Program-made: the position numbers and the translations under genes
Part shown: piece by piece, positions 45,130 through 56,370 of the stretch
Layout: each line of letters begins with the position of its first letter
Position numbering within the stretch: the stretch's first letter is position 1
NCBI GenBank assembly: GCA_963662175.1
Contig: OY759215.1
Coordinates: 11,459,079-11,523,078, forward strand
DNA length: 64,000 nt
Direction: 5' to 3'
Source: Aradus depressus
Taxonomy: Eukaryota > Arthropoda > Insecta > Hemiptera > Aradidae
Notes under the pieces: generated by a model
Database searches by the model: none
Told to the model about the DNA's origin: nothing
The model's input: only the letters and a program-made list of their open reading frames with translations

Positions 45130-46180
45130 AATGAGTGACCATAAAAATCAAACACAAAAATGTCGTCATTGAATCACCGACTATGTACTTCCCCATCACG
45201 AAATAATAAATTACGTCCAAAGCCAATAGACGATTTGGGCTAATACTCTATATTTGACTTAAATAGTGACTTATTAGGGTATTTGAGTCGAGCGCCTCTT
45301 CTCTTGTCTCCTCCTTCATTCGACAGATTTCGATACATAATCGGTGCTTTCCATAAGTTTTGAATCTAAATATAATTTCATGATGATACATTCATTACAT
45401 TCCAATGGCTTAATATTTCGCGGTGAGTCCTCGTGGGGCTTACTTTCAATGAGCCCTCGGTCCATTTCCCTGATAACATAGGCCCTTACTTTAATGAAAC
45501 TTGCAGCATGCATTTAATTAAATTGGCAACATTCTTAAAATAATTGAGTTTATTATTATTTTACTAGCTTTTTGCACTATAGTATAGGGGAAGTTATGTA
45601 ATCGGTCAGAAATTGGATGCTGAGTTTTCGTCGACCGTTTGTGCTAATATTCAATATTTGACTAACACAGGAGCTCCTAAACCCTCATACTAAATTTAGT
45701 GTCGATAGATTCATTACATCGGCCGTTATTAGGGATTTTGATTTAAGACCCCTCCCCTGAACCCCTCTTTCCTAGACAGGTTATGTCCTCATTGGGTTTT
45801 GATTTTAAATATAAAATTTCACGTCGATATATTTAATACATCGGCAGTTACTGGGGTTTTTGAGTTCAGTTCCCTTTGGGTCTCCCCTTCTCTTTGGCCG
45901 ATTCTGTTTAAAATGAATGTGTCATCCTTATAAAATTTTGAATCTACATATGAAAATTTGTATCGATACATTTATTACAACGGCAGTTATTAGAGTTATT
46001 GAGTTGAGCCTCCTCCCTAATCCCCCTTTCCCTATGGCCGATTTGGCTGAAAATCAATATGTGTCGTCTATGAAGGACTTTCAATTTAAATGTAAAATTT
46101 CTTGTCGACACATTCATTTTATCGGGAGATAACCTGTTCATGGACACACACATACCAAAATTTGGAATCTGACCGATTAC
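45130..46180 (-). repeat. Family A cluster, mainly inverted
   Basis: 45150-45420 and 45640-46180 are inverted modules (TCGATAGATTCATTACATC, TCGATATATTTAATACATCG, TCGATACATTTATTACAACG, CGACACATTCATTTTATCGG). A short plus-oriented start (ATAGGGGAAGTTATGTAATC) sits at 45586-45640, so the cluster includes a head-to-head arrangement. Confidence 0.8.
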
Positions 46181-46830
46181 CTAGTAAGAAGTAACAATTA
46201 CTAAAATTAAACAACGAGTCTTTGAGATATTTGTTTTCGAGCATATACAACGCTTAAGAATAACTTAATTTTCAATTTAGGGCTTTCACAGACCATTATT
46301 TCTTATTTAGAAGTCGCGTTATTATGCTTTGTCGTGTTTCTGAGAGGAACTACTGTGTGGTACAGTTGGACACTCACCATACCTGAAAGCCAAAGTCTAT
46401 ATTGTATATAGATTGCAAATAAAATAAAAAATGTATACTAGTGGTATAGTATATAATACTACACACCCATAAAATAAAAATACTGATGAAACCTTCAACT
46501 AAATAACCTAACCGCAGTCACGTGGCAACAAATTTGCCCAAAATTGCCTTGTCATGTGTAGCGGTCCTGAAAGCCTGGGCCAACATTTGCCCTTCTCTTT
46601 GACTCGTGTACAAAAACCGCAAATACCGAAAATCGGGTTCTCCCTTGCCAAACAATCATGAAAACATGTCAAGTGAAGCTACACCCGACATGGCAAACAT
46701 ATCCGAATAGTTCTAATTCAAAACCTTTGGCCAATATTTGCCTGCCGAGTGTAGCAGCAGGCTTCAAACAAACTGAAACCCAGGGCAAACCAAAGGTGCT
46801 TAGCATAAATTATCTACTAAAAGTACCAAA
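46181..46830. other. Unassigned; internal GTGTAGC repeats
   Basis: 46540-46770 contains dispersed, partly inverted copies of a word group (TGCCTTGTCATGTGTAGCGG, GTGAAGCTACACCCGACATG, TGCCTGCCGAGTGTAGCAGC), perhaps an old MITE. No gene is recognised. Confidence 0.4.
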
Positions 46831-47155
46831 GGTAAAGGGGAAGTTATGTAATATGAAGATGGCTGATGTAGTGAGAAGTGATTATTTCACAGGTTGTCAA
46901 ATAAAATATAGTCTGACCTCTCTCAGATTGTATTGACATTTAGACGGCTTTCGAGGTTGCCCTCATCGTCAGGAGTCTGCTAAAATAATTTTGAAACTAA
47001 AATAATTAAAAAGTTAAAAAAAAAAAAAATTTTTAATTAAAATAAACGTGCAGAAAAAACATATCTAAAAAACTAACAACATTAACAATTTAACATTTCA
47101 TGGATGGGGACAGATATCTTATTCATATGTGACTCAGATGGGGGACAGGAAAAAT
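46831..47155 (+). mobile_element. Second copy of the 10.9-kb insertion family
   Basis: A family A start (AGGGGAAGTTATGTAAT) at 46835-46850 is cut by a repeat sharing CACAGGTTGTCAAATAAAAT, CGGCTTTCGAGGTTGCCCTC, TCATGGATGGGGACAG and GTGACTCAGATGG with 10884-11160 in the opposite orientation. Confidence 0.7.
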
Positions 47156-48414
47156 CGAAATTTCTCTGGTAATATTTTACTGGCACCAGTCACAACCAAG
47201 AATGAGCTCTAAAATGAAATGGAGGTTACTTTGAACAAATGAGTGAGGGACGCCTTAATCAACCAGCACGCAATGCACTGCACTACTGATAGAGGGATTT
47301 GCATCCCATTTTATTGAAGGCATTAAATACAAAAAATCATAATTAAGAATTTCAACATACTCGTACCTAAGGTTCACAAGAACAGTTGATCTGAAGAATA
47401 CAATAAATTACATTTGAAAATATATAATATCAGTAAAGTGTGATATTGGCGAGAAAATGTATTAGATACTGTAAAGTCCAGGAAATATGGTCTTATAAAA
47501 AAATATTGGTAGTCCATAGGACGAATCACAACAGATGTTCCTAATAGAATAATACATAAATATAGTTAGTTATACTTCAAAAGACAGGTTCCTAATTGTG
47601 TTCTTTTTTTTTCTCATCGACGAGCTCAAATCGTAAAAAGGTCAGGATTTCCGTTTGTTGATTCCGAGCCTGAAAAGGAGGAACGAATGAGAAGCCAAGT
47701 TTCATAAAAAAAAGTGCAAAGAGGGAAAATTCGAAAGAGAGATAGTTCCAAAGCAGTGCTCTGTGAGGGGACGTATATCCCCCCAATAACTGTCGATTGT
47801 AGCGACACAAAATTTCATATTTAAAATCAAAACCAAATGAGAACATAATCTTCGAAATTAACATAATTAAAATGTTTTAATAAATAAAATGCTAGGTTGG
47901 CAGGGAGTTGGTAAAATTGGAACCTATATCTTATAGTGTATATTCCACGAAATTCTTTTTTTTTTTTAATTTTTATTTCAATTTTGCATGATTAATCAAG
48001 GATTTAATTTCCTAAATTTAAAATGCTTATTCATGGCTAGGAAGGGCTGGCCAAGGACTTGACTCCAATTAATTAATTGGAAAGGAAGATAGATTAAAAA
48101 AAAAAAGGAAAGGGTTCGAATTCTGGAGGATGTCGACAGGGTAAACTGGCCCCACTCCAGGGCGCTCTATTTCCCTTTTTTTGTCCTTTTCCCTGAGGTC
48201 ATTGTTTCCGTGGTCTCCCTTCACAATACTTCCCTCTTCTGTTTTTGGTATTCAAACCTTTGTCTCGAGGAATTGAACTTCGTTTTGAATTTTTGTTTTT
48301 TTATGTTGGCTCACAGAAATCGTTCTCATCTGTGTCTATAGAGCCGAAAAAAATATTGGTATGGAGAACCATACATAAATGACTTGTATTTGTCAAAATG
48401 GGGATTCTAGTTAC
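47156..48414. other. Unassigned, small family A pieces
   Basis: 47770-47850 matches a family A module (GATTGTAGCGACACAAAATT). No gene is recognised in the rest; T- and A-rich. Confidence 0.4.
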
Positions 48415-48500
48415 TAATGTTTTGGCTGAGGAAACGTCCGAATCTCTGCAGGAGGCCTTCACACCTTCTGAAGCGCTGGCTGCGTCTCTAGAAAGTAAAA
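48415..48500 (+). pseudogene. Jockey RT scrap joined to family A
   Basis: About 85 bp matching the stretch after the catalytic box of the 39.4-kb RT: GTTTTGGCTGAGGAAACG, then AATCTCTGCAGGAG and GCTGCGTCTCTAGAAAG align with AATCTCTGCAGGAGCAC and GCGTCTGTGGAAGG there. It passes straight into family A (AATTTCATATTTAAAATC). Confidence 0.65.
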
Positions 48501-48730
48501 TTTCATATTTAAAATCAAAACCAAATGAAGTCATAATCTAATTGCCGATGTAATGAATTTATCGACACAAAATTTAATATCAGGATTTAGTTATGTAAGT
48601 CCACTGTTGAATTGAATATTGGTGCTATCGGCTGGTTATGGAGAGGGAGCGAAAATGTAATTGATTAATTCGTTTTGGGGAAGTACATTGCGGCGATTCA
48701 CTGACAACTTTTTATTTTAAATAATATGAT
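48501..48730 (+). repeat. Family A, 3' end
   Basis: GATGTAATGAATTTATCGAC, ATTTAATATCAGGATTTAG and ATTGATTAATTCGTTTTG in order. Confidence 0.8.
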
Positions 48731-49289
48731 TTATGATGACCTAGGAATATTCATATGGCGCTAGAAGCTAAGTTTTTTCAGCTCCCGGATAGAAGAGTGT
48801 AAGGTCCTCGACTATATAATATAATGAATCAAAGATTATTTTCCATTTTCCACTGAATAATGTTGTTTGGTTGGATATCAACATATATTGGAAGAGAGAT
48901 TTTCCTCCCTCCCCAGCTCCATCTAGAAGCGGAAAACAGGCAAGAGATATGTGGAGCCTGTGTGTGGTGGGAGGTAGGGTGGGAGAGAGAGAGAGAGTGG
49001 AGATAAGGACACTGAAGAAGGGAGATAAGGACGAAGGACGAGAGAGGGTAAGGACTAGATAAGGACTGTGTCCTGATTGAAGGGGGAAGGATGTATCGCT
49101 TTGTTTACCGAGGAAGAAGGGGGCCAAAATAAGTGTCTTGCTCCAGTAACTATACTTGACACGAGCCAGTTGGGGGAATATAAAAAAAAAATTGATTCCA
49201 AAATCCCTGGGTGGCCATCATCCTCAAGGCATTCATTGATTTTTAACAAAATCTGCCAAAGGACTTGGGAGTAACTGTCGGTAACCCGC
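48731..49289. other. Unassigned, purine-rich segment
   Basis: 48960-49090 is GA-rich on + with overlapping ORFs on both strands that read as low-complexity. No gene is recognised. Confidence 0.4.
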
Positions 49290-49660
49290 GGTAATCATTG
49301 TCCTCTTGTATTTGTGTGTGTCTGTGAACATGATAACTCCCGATAGAATGAATGTATAAGTACCAAATGTGTATTCATAACATTGTAAGGTTGACACCTA
49401 ATGTTTTTCAGACAAAGCGGCCAAAGAGAAGGGGATATACTTGTCACAAAAACTAAAATAACTTGCTTTGTAATGAATGTACTGACACAAATTTTTTATG
49501 TAAATGTAAAGCTCTACAAGGAGGACACCTACTAATTTTCAGCGAAAGGGAACCGGGCTCAACTCAAAAATTCCAATAACTGCTGGAGATATGAATATAT
49601 CACATGAAATTTTATATTTAAATTCAAAACACCATAACCGATATATGCCCACTATTTTTT
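49290..49660 (+). repeat. Family A, internal modules
   Basis: GATAACTCCCGATAGAATG, GTAATGAATGTACTGACAC and ATGAATATATCACATGAAAT recur at about 140-bp spacing. Confidence 0.78.
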
Positions 49661-50079
49661 TTTTTTAATTTTTAAATAATCTTTTGGGAAATTAGGCTGT
49701 TGCGAAAACGCAACACCGGGCATTAGGAGGGTCATTTTCCTGTTATACTACTTGTTAAATAAAAATGTATAAAATAAGGATTTTATTTGAAATAAAAATT
49801 AAAAAAATGTATAAATAACAATAGCTTTAATTATTCAATAGATTTTTTTAAATGTAAATTTCTAGAATAATTAAATTAATTTTCACCGTATAAAATACAA
49901 TATTATTATTTTTTTAAGAAAATATACCTATAATAATATACTTACTTATAATAATATTATTAGTATAAAAATATACAGCTTTGGCAGGAAAACATTTATG
50001 AAAAATAAAAAATATTAGGAATAGTATAAAAAAATGTTTGAATAATAAAAAGATTAAAATGTATTTAATAAAAATAAGA
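49661..50079. other. AT-rich DNA with a small perfect hairpin
   Basis: GTTGCGAAAACGCAAC at about 49699-49714 is a perfect 6-bp-stem hairpin followed by ACCGGGCATTAGG, reminiscent of but not matching a Helitron 3' end (no CTRR). The remainder is AT-rich. Confidence 0.35.
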
Positions 50080-50520
50080 AGGGCTTGGTGAAATTCTAAA
50101 AAGCACTTTCCGTGCAATGCCACTCCGCACTAGATGCACTGCTTTGATGTGAACTTGCATATTCCACCAGGTTCGTTTTTCTTGAGTTCCGATGAAGTGT
50201 CCAATTTTGTCATATCCGGTTCCTGATTAAACTCTGCTCATTACTTTAGATGAATCGTATGGCGATCTTTTAATCAGTTTCCCATTTCTTTCTACAAGTT
50301 CGTTTGCCACACTTCTTTTGAACTGAATAAAATCTAAATTTTTTCCTGGAGAAGCCCTGTAGAGAAGCCAGACATTTTGAAGGGAGACATCTACGGTCCA
50401 GAGAAATATGGGTCACCACCATTTTTTTGACCGGATGAATAGTTGTTACATGAAATATCTGCCTGATCAAGAACATAGTTTTCCTCTTCCTCCAATACTT
50501 GCGATATGCACAAGAGCTCA
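50080..50520 (-). pseudogene. piggyBac-like transposase remnant
   Basis: C-terminal remnant of a piggyBac-type (DDE) transposase. The best minus-strand frame (50433 down to 50227) reads RSKKWW, a stop, then PIFLWTVDVSLQNVWLLYRA, NLDFIQFKRSVANELVERN and on to a stop at 50227. The KKWW block, the hydrophobic VD...N..LLYR segment and the F..FRR/A.EL motif are the usual order near the piggyBac C-terminus. In another frame, 50128-50080 gives CGVALHGKCFLEFHQ, matching the end of the Cys-rich C-terminal domain. The catalytic core is missing and the frame is broken. No terminal repeats were located. Confidence 0.82.
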
Positions 50521-50642
50521 TGAGCAGTATAATGTTTTCTAAAAATAAATAAATATAGTTATAAATAAAATAAATGAATGAAGAGGTAATAATAAAATAG
50601 GAAAAATGAAAATAAAAGCTCTCAAGTGAACACTGGGCATAT

Positions 50643-51470
50643 TAGGGTGGTCCTTAAATTGAAAAAGTTGAAATTTTAAAACGTGCTCCCCCTAGGTCGA
50701 AAGAAGTTCCCAAAAAAAAATTTTGGCGCCGAAAAAACGAGAAAACATATTGAATAACCCGTCCCCCATCGAGGTTGAATTTTAAATGGGATTTAACATG
50801 GGTTTCAAAGTTTTCTTCAGTCGATCGATTACTGAGCCGTTGATTTCCATCGCTTTAAGGTAGAAAATGGTACTCAGGGGTTTTCGGGGTCGCTGAAGCA
50901 GAATATGATGTTAAAAACTCATTTTAATACATGCCAGCTGTCAAAAAACCTGTCATTATCATTTACTTTTTTCATAATCACGGTTTTTTGAGTATTATCA
51001 GTTTCTAAACAAAAATGTCTACTAGTTTCGATTAAAAAAATGTAAGAAAAACATTTTTCGATATTTAATCAATTTCTAAAAATAATTTTCACACTTGACA
51101 GCTGTCGACAATGATAATACTGAAAAAACCATGATTATGAAAAAAGTAAATGATAATGACAGGTTTTTTGACAGCTGGCATGTATTAAAATGAGTTTTTT
51201 ACATCATATTCTGCTTCAGCGACCCCGAAAACTCCTGAGTACCATTTTCTACCTTAAAGCGATGGAAATCAACGGCTCAGTAATCGATCGACTGAAGAAA
51301 ACTTTGAAACCCATGTTAAATCCCATTTAAAATTCAACCTCGATGGGGGACGGGTTATTTAATATGTTTTCTCGTTTTTTCGGCGCCAAAAATTTTTTTT
51401 TGGGAACTACTTTCGACCTAGGGGGAGCACGTTTTAAAATTGCAACTTTTTCACTTTAAGGACCACCCTA
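50643..51470. mobile_element. 828-bp foldback DNA element, 8-bp duplication
   Basis: Ends TAGGGTGGTCCTTAAA and its complement, flanked by a perfect 8-bp direct repeat GGGCATAT (50635-50642 and 51471-51478). The arms are about 350 bp each (50643-51000 and 51112-51470) and nearly identical in inverted orientation, around a ~110-bp AT-rich middle. No ORF of note. The 8-bp duplication fits hAT, P or Merlin-type transposition; the termini do not let me choose among them. Confidence 0.9.
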
Positions 51471-51484
51471 GGGCATATATGGGA

Positions 51485-51740
51485 TAAGGATGACAACTAT
51501 TAATTTTCTGCGAAATAGATCAAAGGGAAGGGGGGACCAGAGAAGGGGCCTCGACTCAAATACTACCTAATAACTGCCGAGGTAAGGAATACATCCACAG
51601 GAAATTGAGTACGAGGATTCAGAAGGCACTATGAAAGTCAAATATTGAGTTGGCTTCGGAGGGAGAGCGAAAACATAATTGATTAATTCGTGAAGGGAAA
51701 GTACATAGCCGGTAATTTTCCGACAAATGTTTTCTTGCCA
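51485..51740 (+). repeat. Family A, 3' end
   Basis: CAACTATTAATTTTCTGCG, CGAGGTAAGGAATACATCC and AATTGATTAATTCGTGAAGG, starting 7 bp after the foldback element's duplication. The foldback therefore probably landed in or beside this copy. Confidence 0.78.
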
Positions 51741-52020
51741 CTTTTTTTTCGATTTCTGGTATAGTTTCGGTACCCGGATAGTTTCTCTTCAACAAATTTC
51801 TAAAGGCGGAGTTATCAGATATTTCCCGTTGAGTCACAAACCTACTTAACTTATTAACGCCTAAGTAGGAAAGACTGAAGACAAGCATTAGGAAGCTAAA
51901 CTTATGTCTGAACTTCTGAACATATCGTCTAATGAACTTAAGTGAATAATGAACTCTGCTGTTGAGTGAACTACAGTGGATCTAGACTTCATTAGTTTAA
52001 TGATATTAAGATGCGGATTT

Positions 52021-52268
52021 GAAGCGCGCCGCATGCTTGCCTACTCTGTTCGATATTCTGGATTCAAAACCCGTCCGAAGCCCCTAGGTATTTTTTCAGC
52101 AGTCCGTCCTTCGAATGAGACGTTAAACAATGGTCCTCAGCCTGCGTGACGTCAGGTACTCGATAAGGTCTTCTACAATAAAACTTGGATTGGGGACATT
52201 TAGGACATGTCCACTAGAGCGGCAATAACCCTCTGGTAGTAAGGCGATCTGATCTAGTTAGTTTAAGG
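52021..52268 (+). mobile_element. SINE-A, diverged, near full length
   Basis: Head remnants (GCATGCTTGCCTACTCTG, GATTCAAAACCCGTCCGAAG), body (GAGACGTTAAACAATGGTCC, TGACGTCAGGTACTCGATAA) and part of the tail. Confidence 0.75.
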
Positions 52269-52390
52269 CGAAATGGGAAGGCAGTTTAGTGTGTTTCTGA
52301 GATAAGAGATGGCACCACTTTCGGCGGTCAACTATTCTCCCCCTTTTTTGTCCAGTAAAAATAAACCCACAAACAACTCTCGTTTCATAT

Positions 52391-53239
52391 AGATTAGGAC
52401 CGTGGTGGTCATGCGGCCTGGCCTAGAGCGTAGGGCATTAGCCGCTGTAACAATAAAAGGATTTTTGTTACTATTATTAAAATTCGTATTATTCTATTTC
52501 TTAGCTGGTTCGCCAAGATTCAACAGTTTTGAAAAACCAAGATCACATGAGGTAGCAAAATAAATTTAAAAAAACTTACTCCATGGTTATTTGAATAAAT
52601 ACATATATTTGTTAAAAACATATAATATATTATATTACTACGTTTCACTCTTCTTTCCTGCTTTATATAATAAAAATGGTACTGACTGATAAAGTTCTAC
52701 AACTCACATCTCAAAACAAATGGAAGCTCTTCCAAATCATCTTCCTCTGCGAAGGTGACCGGCTAAGTCCTAGCTTCAGACACACGTCCACCCTCTGCAA
52801 CGTTGACTGACCAGGTTATCGCTCCCGAATGGATCCAAGCTGGGTTCGTCTTCATTTTTCCGCCGGGACTTTCCTGCGCATCTATTGGCTGCCCAGGTCA
52901 GGTGATCTACACCCTTCCTTATATGGTATTGTTGCTGACGTCATTCCCATTTCTCCCTTCATCTACTTACTTTCCTGGCTTCCACTGTTTATATTTCCAT
53001 CTGCATTGTTATTTTCACTTAAATATCAAAACTCAAAAGTTAATGTTCATATTTTTGGATATTACACCGCATGGTGCCATCATGGTTGTGGGTTCGAATC
53101 CCGTCCGAGAGTGAGTTTTATTTTATAGGTGGAACTCCCTCCATTGGCCATGGATGTTGTTTAAATAACCAATAACAACACCGTTATAGCGACATGGCTT
53201 ATATGTAACGCTCATGAGGCCAAAAAAAAAAAAAAAAAA
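52391..53239 (+). mobile_element. SINE-B copy 2, split by an LTR-like insertion
   Basis: 52391-52445 is the tRNA-like head (GGCCTGGCCTAGAGCGTAGG). 53071-53239 continues with the B box (GTGGGTTCGAATCCCG), body (GAGTGAGTTTTATTTTATAG, GGCCATGGATGTTG) and A-rich tail (53222-53239). Joining across 52446-53066 recreates the same order as at 10723. Confidence 0.85.
52446..53066. mobile_element. Solo-LTR-like insertion (621 bp)
   Basis: Begins TGTAACAATA and ends GATATTACA, giving the TG...CA termini and 5-bp inverted tips (TGTAA/TTACA) of long terminal repeats. CCGC is duplicated on each side (52442-52445, 53067-53070), a 4-bp target duplication as made by LTR-retrotransposon integrases. The insertion lies precisely inside SINE-B. 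There is no internal gag/pol, so it is best read as a solo LTR. Overlapping 99-103-codon frames here are probably incidental. Confidence 0.85.
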
Positions 53240-53785
53240 TACGATTGAGGAACATTTTTATTCATGCGTTTTGTATGTTTTGCATAAATAAAAATGTATG
53301 TTAGATAAAACGAAAATTGCAGACAATATACCTAATATGTATGTACATCTGTAATGTACTCAATACAAGACATTAATAGACTGGGAGTCGATCATTGTCA
53401 TCGACATACACTTTGTTCTTGACCTTGACCATCTCGGCCGTTCTTATTCTATTATGTGGAGGGGCAAGTTTATTTGGTATCCAAGATTTCTGTTTCAGTC
53501 AAAATTATTCATACGATTACTTATGTGAAAAATTAAATTTAGATTTTTTTATATTATCTGCGCTGTACTTCGTTTTCCCGCTAAATATAATACATTACAT
53601 TTTTTTATTCAACATTTTGAATATGGGGTCTTTATAAAAAAAAATAAATCAATCGACTTTTTAATCCTGTCTATGAATATACACCAAACCATTTTTCAAA
53701 ACTAAAATAGGATCATTTCTTTGATTTTGAGAAGCGGGGATAAATTTCTCTATCTTCTGTCTCTCTCGCACACTTGGTGTCCCTT
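53240..53785. other. AT-rich, no gene supported
   Basis: An 80-codon hydrophobic frame (53395-53637) opens with TTG, not ATG, and lacks a donor, so I do not call it. Confidence 0.4.
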
Positions 53786-53789
53786 GGTG

Positions 53790-54372
53790 GTATCTGTCAA
53801 AAAACGTTCCCGGCGTGAAACTAAAAGTATGTCCTGAAAACTGGCAACAGCGCATATACAATTTTTTGGTCAAAATCTCGTGACAAGATCCAACTGATAT
53901 CTCCCACACTCTTCAGCAAGCTCCCTGACGGTCAGTCGTCGATTTGCCCGCACCAGGGTGTTGATTTTATCGACGTGTGGGTCGTCAGTTGACGGACGTC
54001 CAGGACGCTCATCGTCTTCAATCGACTGTCGACCACCCTTAAAACGTGCATGCCACTTGAAATATGCCGTAAGCTTCATAGCAACATCACCGTAAGCCGT
54101 GTTAAGCATAGCAAATGTTTCAGTTGCAGATTTTCCAAGTTTAGCACAATATTTCACAGCAGGTCGTTGCTCATTCATTCTGAAATCCGACAAACGAAAA
54201 AATCGCACTTCACTAAAAACCGCGTAGCTAATCAACAAATAAAGATATCTGCAAGCAGGAAACAGCGTTATCATCAGCTGATCTGTACAAACCTAGCGAC
54301 ACCAAGCGGATTCCCCTGGAACCAACTGGAGCCGCGCAATTCAAACCGTCCTTTTTTTTTGAACAGACCTCG
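53790..54372 (-). pseudogene. mariner transposase, N-terminal remnant
   Basis: Start ATG at 54178 (minus strand) opens MNEQRPAVKYCAKLGKSATE, then WHARFKGGRQSIEDDERPGR and NRRLTVRELAEECG, the double helix-turn-helix DNA-binding half of mariner transposases. After EECG the frame shifts, and ISVGSCHEILTKKLYM follows in the second frame (53661-53909). The catalytic D,D34D half is deleted. The outer end at about 54361-54372 reads CGAGGTCTGTTC on the minus strand beside TA (54373-54374), a typical mariner terminal repeat. I found no matching inverted end on the other side. Confidence 0.9.
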
Positions 54373-54374
54373 TA

Positions 54375-55649
54375 CGATACGATCTTAATCGTAAATGTTT
54401 CTTTCTTTTTTTACCTCGGCGATAGTACTTAGTAAATTTAATCTCTTTAAAAACATTTTAAAATTGTTAATTTTTATTTTCATTTTCTGACAACAATTTA
54501 TTTGGCTGTTTGTCTAAATTATATTCATTTTATATTATTACATGAATATTTGTTTTATTTATTGTGTATAGGTATCATTAGTTTCGAATGAATGAATATA
54601 TTTGTCCCTTTAGACTCCACACTGTTCGGGTGATAAGCCAGTTTTATTATATTATTTTTTCTTTATTAATCTGAACCCTGATGCTTTAGTTATTTTACCA
54701 GATTTATATTTTATATGTATGTATAGATGTGGAAGTGGAACACATTTGGTTGTTCTTTCGGCCGTCCTCACCGCAGCTGTATTGATTTGAAAAAATCATG
54801 AAACGAATATTCTTGTCGTGTATTCTTAGGACCTTTCAATTTGATATCCTACTCGACTATATATGAAAATATTTTGGTTTGACGCTGCGTGACGCGAAAC
54901 ATTAAATGATATTTCTTTGGAATAGAGAGTGTGGGGATGTATGCTATTTATTCTTTTTTCGGGCTATCTAACGTAAAGTTACTAACCTGGCTGATACTTG
55001 AATAACCTGCTATTATCCGATAAAACGTTATATCAAGTGAGGCTATATCGTGGTTATACTGTATTCTTGTTACGCTAAACGACCAGACTTGGTAATTGTA
55101 AAAAATATTAAAGGGCTGTTTGCTTGATGCTTTAATCTTTGCCTCTAGTCTCTCGTTTAATGCTTTGATTGTTTTCATGGCTGGGTGAGAAAAATCTTTT
55201 GAAAAAACCATCCCCTTGCGAAGGACGCTTCCCCCGCCCCTCTTCTACTGGCTTATAATTAATTTTTTCCTTCAATTTTTTCCCCTCTAACTAGATCAAA
55301 GCAGCTTCCTGCCTCTTAAACAAGGACAAATGAAATCCTCTAATTGAGGGCTCCGTTTGCGAATGGTGGGAGCTTTTCAAAAAGAGGTCACCCAGGAATC
55401 CTCCACAATTTTCGCCTCTTTTCATCTCACTCTGTTTCTTTTGAATATATTAAAGTTTAAGGAAACAAAAGAAAACCGTCCATTCATCTGTTTACTGAAA
55501 AAAATAAAATAAAAAATTAAAATTAATATATGTACCTGGTCGCCAGATCCCTATGATGTTTACCTACATTCTCACAGAACAAAGATCTACCGACACAACT
55601 CTTTTATCTAGGCTCTCCAGAGCTCTCTCCATTTACGCATTCGCCATAA
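54375..55649. other. Unassigned sequence
   Basis: AT-rich to about 54940. 54948-55211 (−) holds an 87-codon unrecognised frame. 55240-55450 is GC-richer without an identified exon. No repeat border is recognised. Confidence 0.4.
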
Positions 55650-56370
55650 TCATCATCATCGGCGCAACAACTCATCTCTGAGTCAAGGCCTCCTGGATCA
55701 GCCTTCGCCAGTCGTTTCGGTCCTGTGCAGCTGCTCTCCAGTTTCTGACTCCAAGTAGGATCCTCGCATCATGCGCAACACCGTCCTTCCAACGTAGCTT
55801 CGGCCTCCCAATCTTATTCTGTGAAGTCTTACAAACCTTACTACGTCCGGTTCTTGCAACAAAGCGTTAGCTCCTGATTTGTTCTTCTCCTCCAGTCCTT
55901 TCCGACGTATACACCTCTATAGATGCAACGTAGGATCGTCCTTTCGTGAATCAGGAGTGCTTGTTCGTCGGTCTTTGTTATTGTCCGTACATTCGCCATG
56001 TTCCACTTTTAATCTATTAAAATCATTACTTTTTCAGTGCCTTCTATCTTTTCTTATACTGTTATTCCTTAGGCGACGAACTGAAGATCCTTAGCCGCCC
56101 ACAATATCCTTCTCCTCCTCCTTAGCCATGGTCCCAGGACCTGAGCGTGACATGTCCAGCCAGCCATAATCGCCTTGACAGCCTGCGATCGGGTTTTGCC
56201 TTAAGATGTCGCTCAGCTCCCTGTTTGTTCTATGAAACCAAGGAGTGGAGATTTCTCGATCTTTCACATGACCTGCTACTTTCCTCAGTACTTTATTATC
56301 AAAGATCTGGAAAACAATTCTCCAAATGTAAAATCGGGGTCCAGGTTTCGCAACCATAGATCAGGGTTTA
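55650..56370 (-). pseudogene. RTE-like LINE C-terminal remnant
   Basis: Minus-strand tail of an RTE-type non-LTR retrotransposon ORF, broken across frames. 56360-56090 gives CETWT, RKVLRKVAGHVKD, RTNRELSDIL and GDYGWL/WLAGHV-like words, the order found after the RT in such elements. At about 55811-55680 another frame reads GRPKLRWKDGVA, then ARILLGVRNWRAAAQDRN and WRRLIQEAL, the characteristic C-terminus, followed by (TGATGA)-type repeats. The polymerase domain is absent. Assignment rests on motif memory. Confidence 0.78.

Noticed and set aside
49690..49730. Second Helitron 3' end
   Set aside because: A hairpin is present (GTTGCGAAAACGCAAC) but no CTRR terminus at the expected distance and no matching 5' end.
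53395..53637. 80-codon hydrophobic ORF resembling a signal peptide
   Set aside because: Starts with TTG, has no ATG or donor site, and lies in low-complexity AT-rich DNA.
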